Assembly (NCBI GenBank): GCA_038323835.1
Contig: JBBQHI010000001.1
Location: 185,927 to 249,926, forward strand
From: JACVRW01 sp038323835
GTDB taxonomy: Bacteria; Actinomycetota; Thermoleophilia; Solirubrobacterales; Thermoleophilaceae
Length of the DNA stretch: 64,000 nucleotides
Direction of reading: 5' to 3'
The notes beneath the pieces are model-generated. The model was given only the letters and a program-made list of their open reading frames with translations, made no database searches and was not told where the DNA came from. A program made the translations under genes and the position numbers. Below, piece by piece: positions 56,703 through 64,000 of this stretch (position 1 is its first letter; each line of letters begins with the position of its first letter).

Positions 56703-57745
56703 CCGATGCTCCCTTCGTGGTCGGTCGCGACGCCGGCCGGCTCGCGCTTGTCGTTCTTGAGTCGGTCCGAGGTGCCCTGCCATGCCGCCCGCCGCGCCAG
56801 CGCGGAGCGCAGCCCGGTGGTGGGGGCCAACTCGACCGGAGCGCGCAGCCGGGCGCCCGCGCGGCGGTAGGTGCGCCATTCGCGGAGCCCCTTGACACGG
56901 CCCTTCAGGGGCGCCAGTGTCCGGTCGGTCACCGCGGCGTAGGCCACGTACGCGAGGTCGTAGCCGATCATGGCAAGGCCGTGGCGGCGCAGCTGGGCGT
57001 CGTCGGCGTTCTTGGCCAGGGTGCGCACGCGGTTGAGCCCGACGTGAAAGTACTTGAGGCTCGAGCCGTGCCCGATGGTCGCGCCGTGATGGTGGTGAAC
57101 GACCGCCGCGGGCACGTAGAGGCAGCGCCAGCCCTTCATCTGAGCGCGCCAGGCCACGTCGGCGTCGTCGAGCGCGAAGAAGAAGCTCGGGTCGAAGCCG
57201 CCGATCTCATCCAGCATCTCCCGGCGGTAGAGCGCGGCCCCGCCGCAGGCTCCGAACACCTCCACCGGGTCGGTCTCGCTCGTCGAGACGGGCTCGCCCA
57301 GGCGCCGGTCGAAGGCGATTCCGAGCTGATCGACCCCGATCCCGGCCGAGTTGATCGTGTCGCGCCCGTTGGCGAAGCGCATCTGGGCCGCCACCGAGCC
57401 GATCCGCGGAGCGCTGCGGGCGGCCGTGAGCATGTGCTCCACCGCGTCGGGCTCCACCTCCACGTCGTTGTTGATCAGGAGCACCCACTCGCCGGTGGAC
57501 GCCTCCATGCCCTTGCACACGGCGGTGGGGAACCCGAGGTTCGAGCTCATCTCCAGGCGCTTGGCGTTGGGCGACACCTCGGCCACCAGCTCCAGCGAGT
57601 GGTCCCCGGAGGCGTTGTCCACCACCACCAGCTCCGTGGGCTCCCCGGTCTGGTCGAGCGAGACCTGGAGCGAGGTGAGGCATGCGGCGAGGATGTCGGG
57701 CCGCCGGTAATTCACGACGATCGCGCTGATCGTGGGCGGGGCCAT
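56699..57745 (-). CDS. GT2 glycosyltransferase, rhamnosyltransferase-like (WbbL type)
   Basis: This 348-residue GT-A enzyme has ISAIVVNYRRPDILAACL, VVVDNASGDHS, NLGFPTAVCKG and LLINNDVEVEPDA (N-N-D metal motif). ACGGAALYRREMLDEIGGFD and ALDDADVAWR, with the D-D acidic pair, follow. The N-Y-x-x-x-D and D-N-A-S-x-D blocks resemble rhamnosyltransferases of cell-wall linkers such as WbbL. This fits its coupling to rmlC (GTGA overlap at 56699-56702). The C-terminal about 100 residues are basic and may touch the membrane. It begins immediately after the stop of the previous GT2, with no gap. Confidence 0.87.
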   Translation of the reverse strand: MAPPTISAIVVNYRRPDILAACLTSLQVSLDQTGEPTELVVVDNASGDHSLELVAEVSPNAKRLEMSSNLGFPTAVCKGMEASTGEWVLLINNDVEVEPDAVEHMLTAARSAPRIGSVAAQMRFANGRDTINSAGIGVDQLGIAFDRRLGEPVSTSETDPVEVFGACGGAALYRREMLDEIGGFDPSFFFALDDADVAWRAQMKGWRCLYVPAAVVHHHHGATIGHGSSLKYFHVGLNRVRTLAKNADDAQLRRHGLAMIGYDLAYVAYAAVTDRTLAPLKGRVKGLREWRTYRRAGARLRAPVELAPTTGLRSALARRAAWQGTSDRLKNDKREPAGVATDHEGSIG

Positions 57746-58702
57746 CTAGAGGACTTTGCGTCGTGCGATGGTGCTGCGCGCCGCGGCGACGAGGAACTTC
57801 CCCATGATCGCGGCGTAGATCACGCTGTCCACGACGGGGCGCTCTCCCGCGTAGAACTTGCGGTAGAAGCGGCCCATGCTGCGGTGGAAGGCCAGGTTGT
57901 GCTTGAGCCCGCGGTGCCGGCCGCTGCGCCGCGCCTCCACCGTGGTCCCGCCCTTCACGTGGATGCAGGTGACCGAGCCGTCGTACCAGACCTTCCAGCC
58001 CTCCTGCTTGAAGCGGTAGCACCAGTCGAGGTCGTCCATGTACAGCCAGTAGCCCTCGTCGAGCGGGCCCACCTGCTGAAGCGCGGTGTCGCGCACGAGC
58101 ATGAACGCCCCGTTCACGGCGTCCACCTCTCCGCTGCCCAGCTCGTCCAGCTCCGGCGCGCGGTACTGAGCCAGGCGGGAGTCCGCGGCGGTGCGCCGCC
58201 CGATCCCGGTGAAGTGGGCCAGCGCGCCCAGCGGAGTGGGGAACGAGCGCTTCGCTGCGTGGTCGAAGGTCCCGTCCGGCTGCACGAGCCGGCAGCTGGC
58301 CATGCCGATGTCCGCCCGCTCGTCCATCAGCTTGACCATGAAGTCGAGCGCCCCGGGGGTCACCTCGGTGTCCGGGTTGAGCACGAGCACGTAGCGCGCG
58401 GTGGACCGACGGAGCACCACGTTGTTGGCGATGCAGAAGCCGGCGTTCCAGGGCAGCGTGTGGAGCCGGACCTCGGGGAACTCCTGCGCGATCATCGGTG
58501 CGGTGCCGTCGCTGCTGGCGTTGTCCACCACGTGCACCACCGTCGGGCCGGCGGCCAGCGGGTGGCGGCGCAGGGACTCGAGGCAGGCCCGCACGTGCTC
58601 CCGCGCGCCGTCGGACACCACGATCACGATCTCGAGGAGCGGCTCCGCGAGCGTGGCGGGCGGGGGACCCGGATCGGTTTGGGTGGTGGGTTCGGCAGCC
58701 AT
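57746..58702 (-). CDS. GT2 glycosyltransferase, rhamnosyltransferase-like (WbbL type)
   Basis: This 318-residue enzyme has VVSDGAREHVRACLESLR, VVDNASSDGTAPM, WNAGFCIANN and LVLNPDTEVTPGAL (P-D-T metal site). NGAFMLVRDTAL and YMDDLDWCYR, with the acidic pair, follow. This arrangement is common to WbbL-like rhamnosyltransferases. ATG 58702 is chosen over ATG 58729 because AAGGA lies 7 bases upstream. It heads the unit GT2-GT2-rmlC. The divergent intergenic region upstream carries a large nested palindrome shared with the rmlD unit. Confidence 0.86.
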   Translation of the reverse strand: MAAEPTTQTDPGPPPATLAEPLLEIVIVVSDGAREHVRACLESLRRHPLAAGPTVVHVVDNASSDGTAPMIAQEFPEVRLHTLPWNAGFCIANNVVLRRSTARYVLVLNPDTEVTPGALDFMVKLMDERADIGMASCRLVQPDGTFDHAAKRSFPTPLGALAHFTGIGRRTAADSRLAQYRAPELDELGSGEVDAVNGAFMLVRDTALQQVGPLDEGYWLYMDDLDWCYRFKQEGWKVWYDGSVTCIHVKGGTTVEARRSGRHRGLKHNLAFHRSMGRFYRKFYAGERPVVDSVIYAAIMGKFLVAAARSTIARRKVL

Positions 58703-58746
58703 GGGGAGATCCTTGCGCGGGGTGCGCATAATTGTTGCGGCGCATC

Positions 58747-58815
58747 ACGCTACAACGATCCCCGCCAGGGCGCGAAGCACGAGGTGCCGCGACTTCGCGT
58801 TCCCTGTTGTAGCGT
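58747..58815. promoter_or_regulatory. Nested inverted repeats in the divergent rhamnose-locus promoter
   Basis: Outer arms ACGCTACAAC (58747-58756) and GTTGTAGCGT (58806-58815) are perfect complements. Inside them CGCGAAG (58771-58777) pairs with CTTCGCG (58793-58799). Each outer arm carries an outward-pointing TAGCGT that fits a -10 box for its own side. The layout suggests one regulator or matched promoters setting both divergent units. Confidence 0.6.
58810..58815 (+). promoter_or_regulatory. Candidate -10 box (TAGCGT) of a leaderless transcript
   Basis: TAGCGT is 7 bases before GTG 58823. The mirrored minus-strand copy lies at 58747-58752. Confidence 0.5.
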
Positions 58816-58822
58816 AGGACCG

Positions 58823-59914
58823 GTGACGAACGCGGCGAATGGACCTCAGCCCGCTGCCCGAAGCAATGGCCTCGCCGCCAAGCCGCCAAGGGCAGGACAC
58901 ATCCTCGTAACCGGTGGAGCCGGGTACATAGGGGCGATCCTCACGGAGCGTCTCCTGGAGCGGGGCTACAAGGTCCGCGTGCTCGACAGGCTCTACTGGG
59001 GGGAAAAGCCGCTGGCGCGGGTGAGGGACGGGATCGACCTCGTGGTCGCCGACGTCCGGGACATTCCGCCGAGCGCCTTCGAGGGCATCGACGGGGTGAT
59101 CCACCTCGCCGGCCTCTCGAACGATCCCACCGCCGAGTACGACCCCGAGGCCAACTGGCAGATGAACGCCGTGGCCACCGAGGCGCTTGGCAACGCATGC
59201 GTCCAGCACGGAGTGGAGCGCGTGGTCTTCTCGTCCTCCTGCTCCCTGTACGACGGCCTTCCGCCCGGAATGCACGACGAGACGGCCCCGGTGCAGCCCC
59301 GTGGGGCCTACTCCACCTCCAAGCACTTCGGCGAGAAGGCGCTGCTCGAGCTTCAGGACCGCGGCCTCTGCCCGGTGATCCTCCGCAACGGCACCGTGTA
59401 CGGACACAGCCCGCGCATGCGTTACGACCTGGTGGTCAACACCTTCGTCAAGGACGCCTTGGTGGAGGGGCGCCTGCTCCTGCACGGAGGCGGCTGGATG
59501 TGGCGGCCGCTCGTGGACGTGCGCGACGTGTGCGACGCGATGATCGCCGCCTACGAGGCCCCCGAGCACCTGGTCAAGGGCGAGATCTTCAACGTCCTCC
59601 ACTCGAACTACCAGATCCGCGAGCTCGCGATGCTGGTGGCGGGTTCCACGCAGCTGGTGGGCGCGCAGGTGCGGCTGGAGGAGGCCCCGGCCCCCAAGCT
59701 CACGCGTGACTACGAATGCTCGAACGCGAAGCTCTCGGGCCGGATCGGCTTCATCCCGAGGCGCTCGGTGGTGGAGGCGGTGTCCGATCTCCTCGGCGCG
59801 ATCGACATCAGCGACCGTTCCTCGCTCACGGATCCTCGCTACTACAACATCCGCTGGTTGCAGCTCCTGGACGAGGTGCAGCCTCGCATTGAGGAGTTCG
59901 GCTCGGTCCTGTGA
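58823..59914 (+). CDS. NAD-dependent epimerase/dehydratase (extended SDR)
   Basis: This 363-residue enzyme has the NAD-binding loop TGGAGYIG at about residues 30-37, VLDRLYWG, VADVRD, IHLAGLSNDP, and SSSCSLYDG. Y-S-T-S-K carries the catalytic Tyr and Lys. It resembles UDP-sugar 4-epimerase-type SDRs more than RmlB: the family's dehydratase Asp-Glu pair is not evident. The N-terminal about 25 residues are a hydrophilic extension. GTG 58823 has TAGCGT 7 bases upstream. Its stop overlaps rmlD (GTGA), so it probably works on the same or a parallel nucleotide-sugar route. A long plus-strand open frame that extends upstream over the two GT2 genes is an artefact. Confidence 0.87.
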   Translation: MTNAANGPQPAARSNGLAAKPPRAGHILVTGGAGYIGAILTERLLERGYKVRVLDRLYWGEKPLARVRDGIDLVVADVRDIPPSAFEGIDGVIHLAGLSNDPTAEYDPEANWQMNAVATEALGNACVQHGVERVVFSSSCSLYDGLPPGMHDETAPVQPRGAYSTSKHFGEKALLELQDRGLCPVILRNGTVYGHSPRMRYDLVVNTFVKDALVEGRLLLHGGGWMWRPLVDVRDVCDAMIAAYEAPEHLVKGEIFNVLHSNYQIRELAMLVAGSTQLVGAQVRLEEAPAPKLTRDYECSNAKLSGRIGFIPRRSVVEAVSDLLGAIDISDRSSLTDPRYYNIRWLQLLDEVQPRIEEFGSVL

Positions 59915-60813
59915 CGCTCGACCGCGTGCTGATAACCGGCGGTGGCGGTCAGCTCGGGTCGGACCTCGAGGAGCTTCTGTCGGGTGGGTCGCGGGTGCTG
60001 GCCGCCGGGCGGGACGAGCTGGACATCACCGATGACGATGCGGTGATCGCCGCCTTCGAGCGGGCCGAGCCCACGGTGGTGTTCAACTGCGCCGCCTTCC
60101 ACAACGTGGAGGTGTGCGAGCGCGAGGAAGACCGCTCCTTCGAGGTGAACGCCCGGGCCGTAAAGCGGCTGGCCGAGCGCTGCACCGAGACCGGCGCCAA
60201 GTTCGTCCACCTGAGCACCAACTACGTGTTCGACGGCACCGCGCCCGACCCGTACGGCGAGGACGACCGGCCCAACCCGCGCAGCATCTATGCCCTGTCC
60301 AAGCTGGCCGGCGAGTACGCGGCGCTGGCATACGCGCCCAACGCCTTCGTGGCCCGCGGCGCCGGGCTCTACGGCCTCCATGGGAGCGCATCCAAGGGCG
60401 GCAACTTCGTGACCCGGATGCTCGGGCGCGCCCGGGAGCAGGGGGCGCTGAAGATGGTCTCCGACCAGCGGCTCAGCCCCACGTTCACCGCGGACCTGGC
60501 CCGGGCCCTGGTCGCGGGGGTGGAGAGCGACGCGTCGGGAGTCGTCCACGTCACCGCATCGGAAGAGTGCTCCTGGTTCGAGTTCACGCAGGCGATCCTG
60601 GAGCTGGCCGGCGTCGAGGCCGAGGTCGAGCCCGTGACCACCACCCGGCCCCCCGGCGGCGCCGACCGTCCGCTCAATGGCGTGCTCGTGTCGCGCCGCG
60701 CCGAGCCGCTCGGCCTGGCTCCCCTTCGCCACTGGCGGGAGGCGCTGTCCGACTACATGGATCGCGCGGGCCTGGCCTCGGGCGCCGTGGGCGCCGCCTC
60801 CGCGGAGGACTGA
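59911..60813 (+). CDS. rmlD: dTDP-4-dehydrorhamnose reductase
   Basis: This 300-residue SDR catalyses the last step of dTDP-L-rhamnose synthesis. It has LITGGGGQLGSDL at the N-terminus, ELDITDDDAV, VVFNCAAFHNVE-x-CE, NARAVKRLAE, HLSTNYVFDG, and Y-A-L-S-K-L-AGEY with the catalytic Tyr/Lys. FVTRML, and SPTFTADLARAL follow. All are the RmlD pattern. GTG 59911 overlaps the upstream stop as GTGA. With rmlC on the other side of the divergent promoter, the rhamnose pathway is split between two oppositely transcribed units. Confidence 0.93.
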   Translation: MTLDRVLITGGGGQLGSDLEELLSGGSRVLAAGRDELDITDDDAVIAAFERAEPTVVFNCAAFHNVEVCEREEDRSFEVNARAVKRLAERCTETGAKFVHLSTNYVFDGTAPDPYGEDDRPNPRSIYALSKLAGEYAALAYAPNAFVARGAGLYGLHGSASKGGNFVTRMLGRAREQGALKMVSDQRLSPTFTADLARALVAGVESDASGVVHVTASEECSWFEFTQAILELAGVEAEVEPVTTTRPPGGADRPLNGVLVSRRAEPLGLAPLRHWREALSDYMDRAGLASGAVGAASAED

Positions 60814-60816
60814 CCG

Positions 60817-61755
60817 ATGGCCAGGCGGTGTGCCCTGCCCCCTGGGGCGCCGCGTCTTGCCGCAATCCTGGCGCTCGTCCTCGCCGTCGCCCTCTCCACG
60901 GTCGGGTGCGGGTACCTGGGCGGCGACACCCGGCCGAGGAAGCGCGCCCCGGTGGTCACCCAGAGGATGCTGGACAGGTATCCCGAGAGCTCCCCCGCGC
61001 ACGCGTTCCTGGAGTGGTTCCAGGCGCTCCAGAAGCACGAGGTCAGGCGCATGGCCAGGTACTACGTGCCCTCACTCGGGCTCACGGTGGCCGAGCTACG
61101 GCAAAAGCGGAAGGCGGGGGCGTACGCGGTGGATCCGCTGGCGCCGCCGTTCATAAGGGGCGTGGCGAAGCGAGGGTCGAGGGCCGCGGTGATCGTCCGC
61201 TTCCGCACCGGGTGGCTCGCCCCCAACGGCCGCGTGGACTACGTGAACAAGAACGTGAGCAGGTTCGACCTGCGGCGCGAGCACGGGCGCTGGCTCCTGG
61301 CCAGCGACAGCTTCCTGGATCTCGTGGCGCGAGAGCCCTCGGCGGCGACCACGCCCCATGCTCCGCTGGTGAGCCGGCGCCAGATCGCCCGCTATCCCGC
61401 CAACGGTCCCGAGCGGGCGTTCCTGGAGTGGTTCCAGGCCCTGCAGAAGAGCCGGACGGCCGTGGCCTCGCGGTACTACGCGCCCGCACTGCGGCTCACC
61501 CCGGCGAAGCTGAGGACGCAGCGCAGGGACGCGGCCTATGCCTTCCAGGGCCTCGGCCCCCCGCGCATCGTGGGCTCCTCCCGGAACGGGCCGGTCGTCA
61601 CGATCAGTGTGGCCATGCGCAACTACTCCGTCGGCAACGGCGCGTTCAAGGAGCGGGATCCGATTCCCTTCGAGCTCCGGCGCGAGGGAGGCCGCTGGCT
61701 CCTCACCAGCAATGGGCTGCTCGAGCTGCTTGCGTCGAGGGGATCGGGGGGCTGA
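60817..61755 (+). CDS. Probable lipoprotein with an internally duplicated domain
   Basis: This 312-residue exported protein has a basic start, a hydrophobic core and a lipobox-like S-T-V-G-C with Cys31 (Thr at -3 is atypical). The mature part is two similar copies of about 120 residues (about 47-171 and 185-307). Each starts with R-Y-P-x-x-x-P and FLEWFQALQK, continues with R-Y-Y-x-P-x-L-x-L-T, and ends with ELRRE-x-GRWLL (FDLRREHGRWLL, FELRREGGRWLL). The fold may be NTF2-like, but this is a guess. It starts 3 bases after rmlD and its stop overlaps the start of the polymerase gene as TGATG, so it is probably an accessory of polymer export or polymerisation. Confidence 0.8.
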   Translation: MARRCALPPGAPRLAAILALVLAVALSTVGCGYLGGDTRPRKRAPVVTQRMLDRYPESSPAHAFLEWFQALQKHEVRRMARYYVPSLGLTVAELRQKRKAGAYAVDPLAPPFIRGVAKRGSRAAVIVRFRTGWLAPNGRVDYVNKNVSRFDLRREHGRWLLASDSFLDLVAREPSAATTPHAPLVSRRQIARYPANGPERAFLEWFQALQKSRTAVASRYYAPALRLTPAKLRTQRRDAAYAFQGLGPPRIVGSSRNGPVVTISVAMRNYSVGNGAFKERDPIPFELRREGGRWLLTSNGLLELLASRGSGG

Positions 61756-63293
61756 TGGCCGCCCGGCTCGGCCGGATCGACCCCTTCGACCGCCTGATGG
61801 TGGCGCTGGCCGCCGCCTCACTGCCGGTGGCGGCGATCATCTGCCTGATCGGCGGCGCTCCGGTCGCGTGGGTCATGCTCACCGCGTCCGCCGCGATCTG
61901 CGTCGCGGTGCTCGCCATCCAAATGCGCCGCGGCGCGTTCTTCGAGCCGCTCACGGTGATCGCGGCGGTCGGCCTGACCTCGTTCGTGGCCCGCCCGATC
62001 CAGCTCTTCGTGAGCTCACGGGACCTGCTCAGCTTCTACTACGAGCCCTCCTCGGTGAACCGGCTCCTGCGCACCGAGACCCAGGAGATCGCGCTCTTCG
62101 TGACCCGCGACCTCAGGGAGGGCCTCGAGCCCGCGCTGACCCGGGCCATGGGAGCGGTCACGATCTTCCTCGCGCTCGTGGTGGTGGGCTACCTGCTCCC
62201 GCCCGGGCGCAGGCTGGCCGGCCGACTGGCACGCGTCGCACGGGGCGACCCCGGGCACGGGGACATCCAGGTTGTCGTCGCCATCTGCCTGCTGATCGCC
62301 TTCGTGGGCCAGGTGGCGGTGTTCGTGAAGGTGGGCGGCCCGTCGGGCGCGGCGAACAACATGCTGCACCAGAAGGTGCTGAACAGCGGCCTGTACTACC
62401 AGGTGCTGCTCGGGTTCGGCACCATCGCCCTGCTGGTGTGGGCCGCCTGGGCGCAGCCCGCCACCAGAAGGGCGAAGTGGGCCTTCGGGCTCGTGACCTT
62501 CGAGGTCTGCGCCTACTACGCGATCGCCGGGACCCGCACTCGGGTGTTCCTCTCGCTGCTGATGGTCGCCGTGGTGAGCCACTACCTGTGGCGGCCCTGG
62601 CGGCTCAGGGCCGTGCTCGTGGGCGCGCTGCTGGTTGTGGTGTTCGCCGCCGGCCTTCTCGGCATCCGCCAGGCCACGTCGAGGGAGTCGATCGGCGAGG
62701 CGCTCAGCTCCGCGCCGGCGTACATCGTCGATCCCCGCGGGATCCTGAACGACACGACCGAGTTCGACGGCGTGTTCCTCGCCACCACCGTTGTCGGCTC
62801 GCCGCACCACTACCGCCACAAGGCGCCGTTCAAGCACGGGGAGGGACTGCTCGACGCGTTCCACTCCTACGTGCCCGGGGGGATCGACCCGAACAAGCCC
62901 GAGAGCGGCGATGTGGCCTTCCGCAAGCTGGTGTGGGGGAAGGAGCTGGCCGCCGGCCGGCCGATCACCGTGATCGGCGACCTCTGGTACGACTTCGGCT
63001 TCCCCGGGGTGGTGGTGGGATCGCTGCTGTTCGGCCTCATCGCGCGGGCCCTGCTCGGGCTGGTGGCGGGCCGCAGGGAAGATCCGGGCTACCAGTACCG
63101 CGTGGTGCTGTACTCCACCGGCCTGGTGGTTCTCTACATGGAGCTGATCACCACCTACTCGGTGGCCATCGGGTTCGTCATCACCTTCGTGCTCCCGTTC
63201 CTGGTGGCCATGCACGTCATCCGGCCGTTCAGCGAGCGGATCGGCCGGCAGGTCACGGGAAGCCGGCTTCGCTCGAGGGCGGGGGCGGCGTAG
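61755..63293 (+). CDS. Wzy-like oligosaccharide repeat-unit polymerase
   Basis: This 512-residue polytopic protein has about twelve spans, with a large external loop (about residues 295-400) containing PRGILNDTTEFDG, PFKHGEGLLDAFHSYVPGGIDPNKPE and LWYDFGFPGVVVGS. This loop pattern is typical of O-antigen/EPS polymerases that join polyprenyl-diphosphate-linked repeat units outside the membrane. It differs from the WaaL-like protein at 33175, so the window holds two distinct polymerase/ligase-type enzymes. ATG 61755 overlaps the lipoprotein stop (TGATG). The GT4 gene follows 44 bases downstream. The polymer built is unknown but likely contains rhamnose, given rmlC/rmlD. Confidence 0.82.
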   Translation: MAARLGRIDPFDRLMVALAAASLPVAAIICLIGGAPVAWVMLTASAAICVAVLAIQMRRGAFFEPLTVIAAVGLTSFVARPIQLFVSSRDLLSFYYEPSSVNRLLRTETQEIALFVTRDLREGLEPALTRAMGAVTIFLALVVVGYLLPPGRRLAGRLARVARGDPGHGDIQVVVAICLLIAFVGQVAVFVKVGGPSGAANNMLHQKVLNSGLYYQVLLGFGTIALLVWAAWAQPATRRAKWAFGLVTFEVCAYYAIAGTRTRVFLSLLMVAVVSHYLWRPWRLRAVLVGALLVVVFAAGLLGIRQATSRESIGEALSSAPAYIVDPRGILNDTTEFDGVFLATTVVGSPHHYRHKAPFKHGEGLLDAFHSYVPGGIDPNKPESGDVAFRKLVWGKELAAGRPITVIGDLWYDFGFPGVVVGSLLFGLIARALLGLVAGRREDPGYQYRVVLYSTGLVVLYMELITTYSVAIGFVITFVLPFLVAMHVIRPFSERIGRQVTGSRLRSRAGAA

Positions 63294-63337
63294 CCGCTTC
63301 CGGGGCCGCGGAGCGGGCGCCGGAGGGCGACCGCACG

Positions 63338-64000
63338 GTGGCCGTCGCGTTCCACGAACCCGTGGTGGGCGGCGCGGCCATCGCCGTGCTCCGCGTTCTG
63401 CCCCTGCTCGAGGCCCGGGGGTGGCGGTTCGTGTTCTGGGCTCCGCGCCCCGGCCCGCTCGAGGACGAGCTCCGCAGCCGCGGGTACGAGGTGGCCGGCG
63501 AGCCTCGGCTGCTCCGCTACAGCCGCGAGGCTCTCAGCGTGCCGCCCGGAGCATTCGCCCGGCTGGCCGGCGTGCCCGGGTACCTGAGGCGCTTCCGCCG
63601 CTGGGTGGCCGCCGAGAACCCGGCGCTGGTCCACGCGAACACGCTCATCACCATCCCCGAGGCGATCGCCGCACGCACCACGGGCGTGCCGGTGCTCCTC
63701 TACGTCCACGAGATCCTTCCCGGTGGACTGCGGGGCGCGGTGGCGGGCCGGCTGATCAGGGCATCCGCGCGCGCGGTGGTCACCAACTCGAGCGCCAGCG
63801 TGAACGCGCTGGAGCGCCGCGGGATTCGCGCGCACAAGGTGCACTACGGCATCGATGTCCCGCCGGATCCGCCGGCCGCGGTGGCGGCCGGCTCCCCGCT
63901 GGTCGTGGGAACGCTGGGCACGGTCTCCGAGCGCAAGGGCAGCGACGTCTTCCTGGCCGCCGCCCGGCTCGTGCGCGAGCAGCTTCCCGACACCGAGTTC
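63338..64000 (+). CDS. GT4-family glycosyltransferase (3' end cut off by window edge)
   Basis: The first 221 residues of a GT-B enzyme are present. The N-terminal acceptor domain begins VAVAFHEPVVGGAAIAVLRVLPLLEARG, a typical GT4 glycine-rich start. VHANTLITIPEA, LLYVHEILPGG and VTNSSASVNALERRGI follow, then the donor domain starts with VVGTLGTVSERKGSDVFLAAA, the usual entry to the GT4 C-terminal half. GTG 63338 is chosen since GGAGGG lies 10 bases upstream. The catalytic E-x7-E motif should lie beyond the window. It probably adds a sugar to the lipid-linked repeat unit on the cytoplasmic face. Confidence 0.87.
   Translation, partial: MAVAFHEPVVGGAAIAVLRVLPLLEARGWRFVFWAPRPGPLEDELRSRGYEVAGEPRLLRYSREALSVPPGAFARLAGVPGYLRRFRRWVAAENPALVHANTLITIPEAIAARTTGVPVLLYVHEILPGGLRGAVAGRLIRASARAVVTNSSASVNALERRGIRAHKVHYGIDVPPDPPAAVAAGSPLVVGTLGTVSERKGSDVFLAAARLVREQLPDTEF

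Noticed and set aside
56717..59914. A 1065-codon plus-strand open frame covering the region from the GT2 genes to the epimerase
   Set aside because: Only its last 364 codons (from GTG 58823) code for a recognisable protein. The rest is antisense to two good GT2 genes and has the His/Arg/Val/Gly-rich composition of a high-GC shadow.
58823..59914. Assigning this SDR as rmlB (dTDP-glucose 4,6-dehydratase)
   Set aside because: The general SDR motifs fit, but the catalytic Asp-Glu pair and substrate loops typical of RmlB are not evident; an epimerase-type SDR is the safer call.
1..64000. tRNA, rRNA, riboswitch or CRISPR features
   Set aside because: Reading both strands I found no cloverleaf, conserved rRNA segment, riboswitch core or repeat-spacer array that I could support.

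Overview
The window is a 64 kb stretch of very GC-rich bacterial DNA devoted almost entirely to cell-envelope glycan synthesis. Frequent GTG starts, pervasive 4-base GTGA gene overlaps, TANNNT boxes placed directly in front of start codons and a mycobacterial-type UbiA enzyme point to an actinomycete lineage, perhaps Thermoleophilia/Solirubrobacterales. That placement is inferred from style, not from a marker gene. I see no rRNA, tRNA, transposase, phage gene or CRISPR array.

Layout. 1-5567 (minus): four coupled genes, a methyltransferase and three polytopic GT-C-like proteins. 5654-7777 (plus): a further membrane protein. 7815-8062: a frameshifted relic of an epimerase 3' end. 8298-14458 (minus): two polytopic enzymes in a visibly less GC-rich block, then a membrane acyltransferase. 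14510-19830 (minus): two epimerases around a UbiA-type polyprenyl-phosphate transferase, a GT39-like enzyme and a GT2. 19908-24033 (plus): a YfhO-like protein and a GT-C-like protein. 24030-26411 (minus): a membrane-bound spermidine-synthase-like protein. 26505-30608: GT39-like enzyme, GT2, lipoprotein (minus), methyltransferase. 30624-34848 (minus): O-antigen ligase-like protein, GT-C-like protein, GT2. 34918-45317 (plus): seven-gene operon. 45314-54218 (minus): sulfatase-fold protein, wecB, epimerase, two GT2s, a GT39-like enzyme and a DUF1801 protein. 54407-54552 (plus): two coupled microproteins. 54549-58702 (minus): initiating sugar-phosphate transferase, rmlC and two GT2s. 58823-64000 (plus): epimerase, rmlD, a duplicated-domain lipoprotein, a Wzy-like polymerase and a GT4 cut by the window edge.

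How it fits together. Cytoplasmic enzymes make activated sugars (RmlC/RmlD, WecB, several SDRs). GT2 enzymes and the UbiA-type protein can charge polyprenyl phosphate. Seventeen large polytopic proteins with acidic first-loop motifs could transfer those sugars outside the membrane. The initiating transferase and the two Wzy/WaaL-like proteins point to a polyprenyl-diphosphate-linked polymer. No flippase or ABC exporter is visible.

Most unusual features: a five-member polytopic family defined by a D-Q-x-Q-Y motif and a C-terminal cysteine pair ending in F-G-C-A-T-V-Y; a C-terminal module of about 130 residues shared by four proteins of three architectures; a recurrent leaderless-promoter layout; a nested palindrome in a divergent rhamnose-locus promoter; and a two-gene micro-operon.
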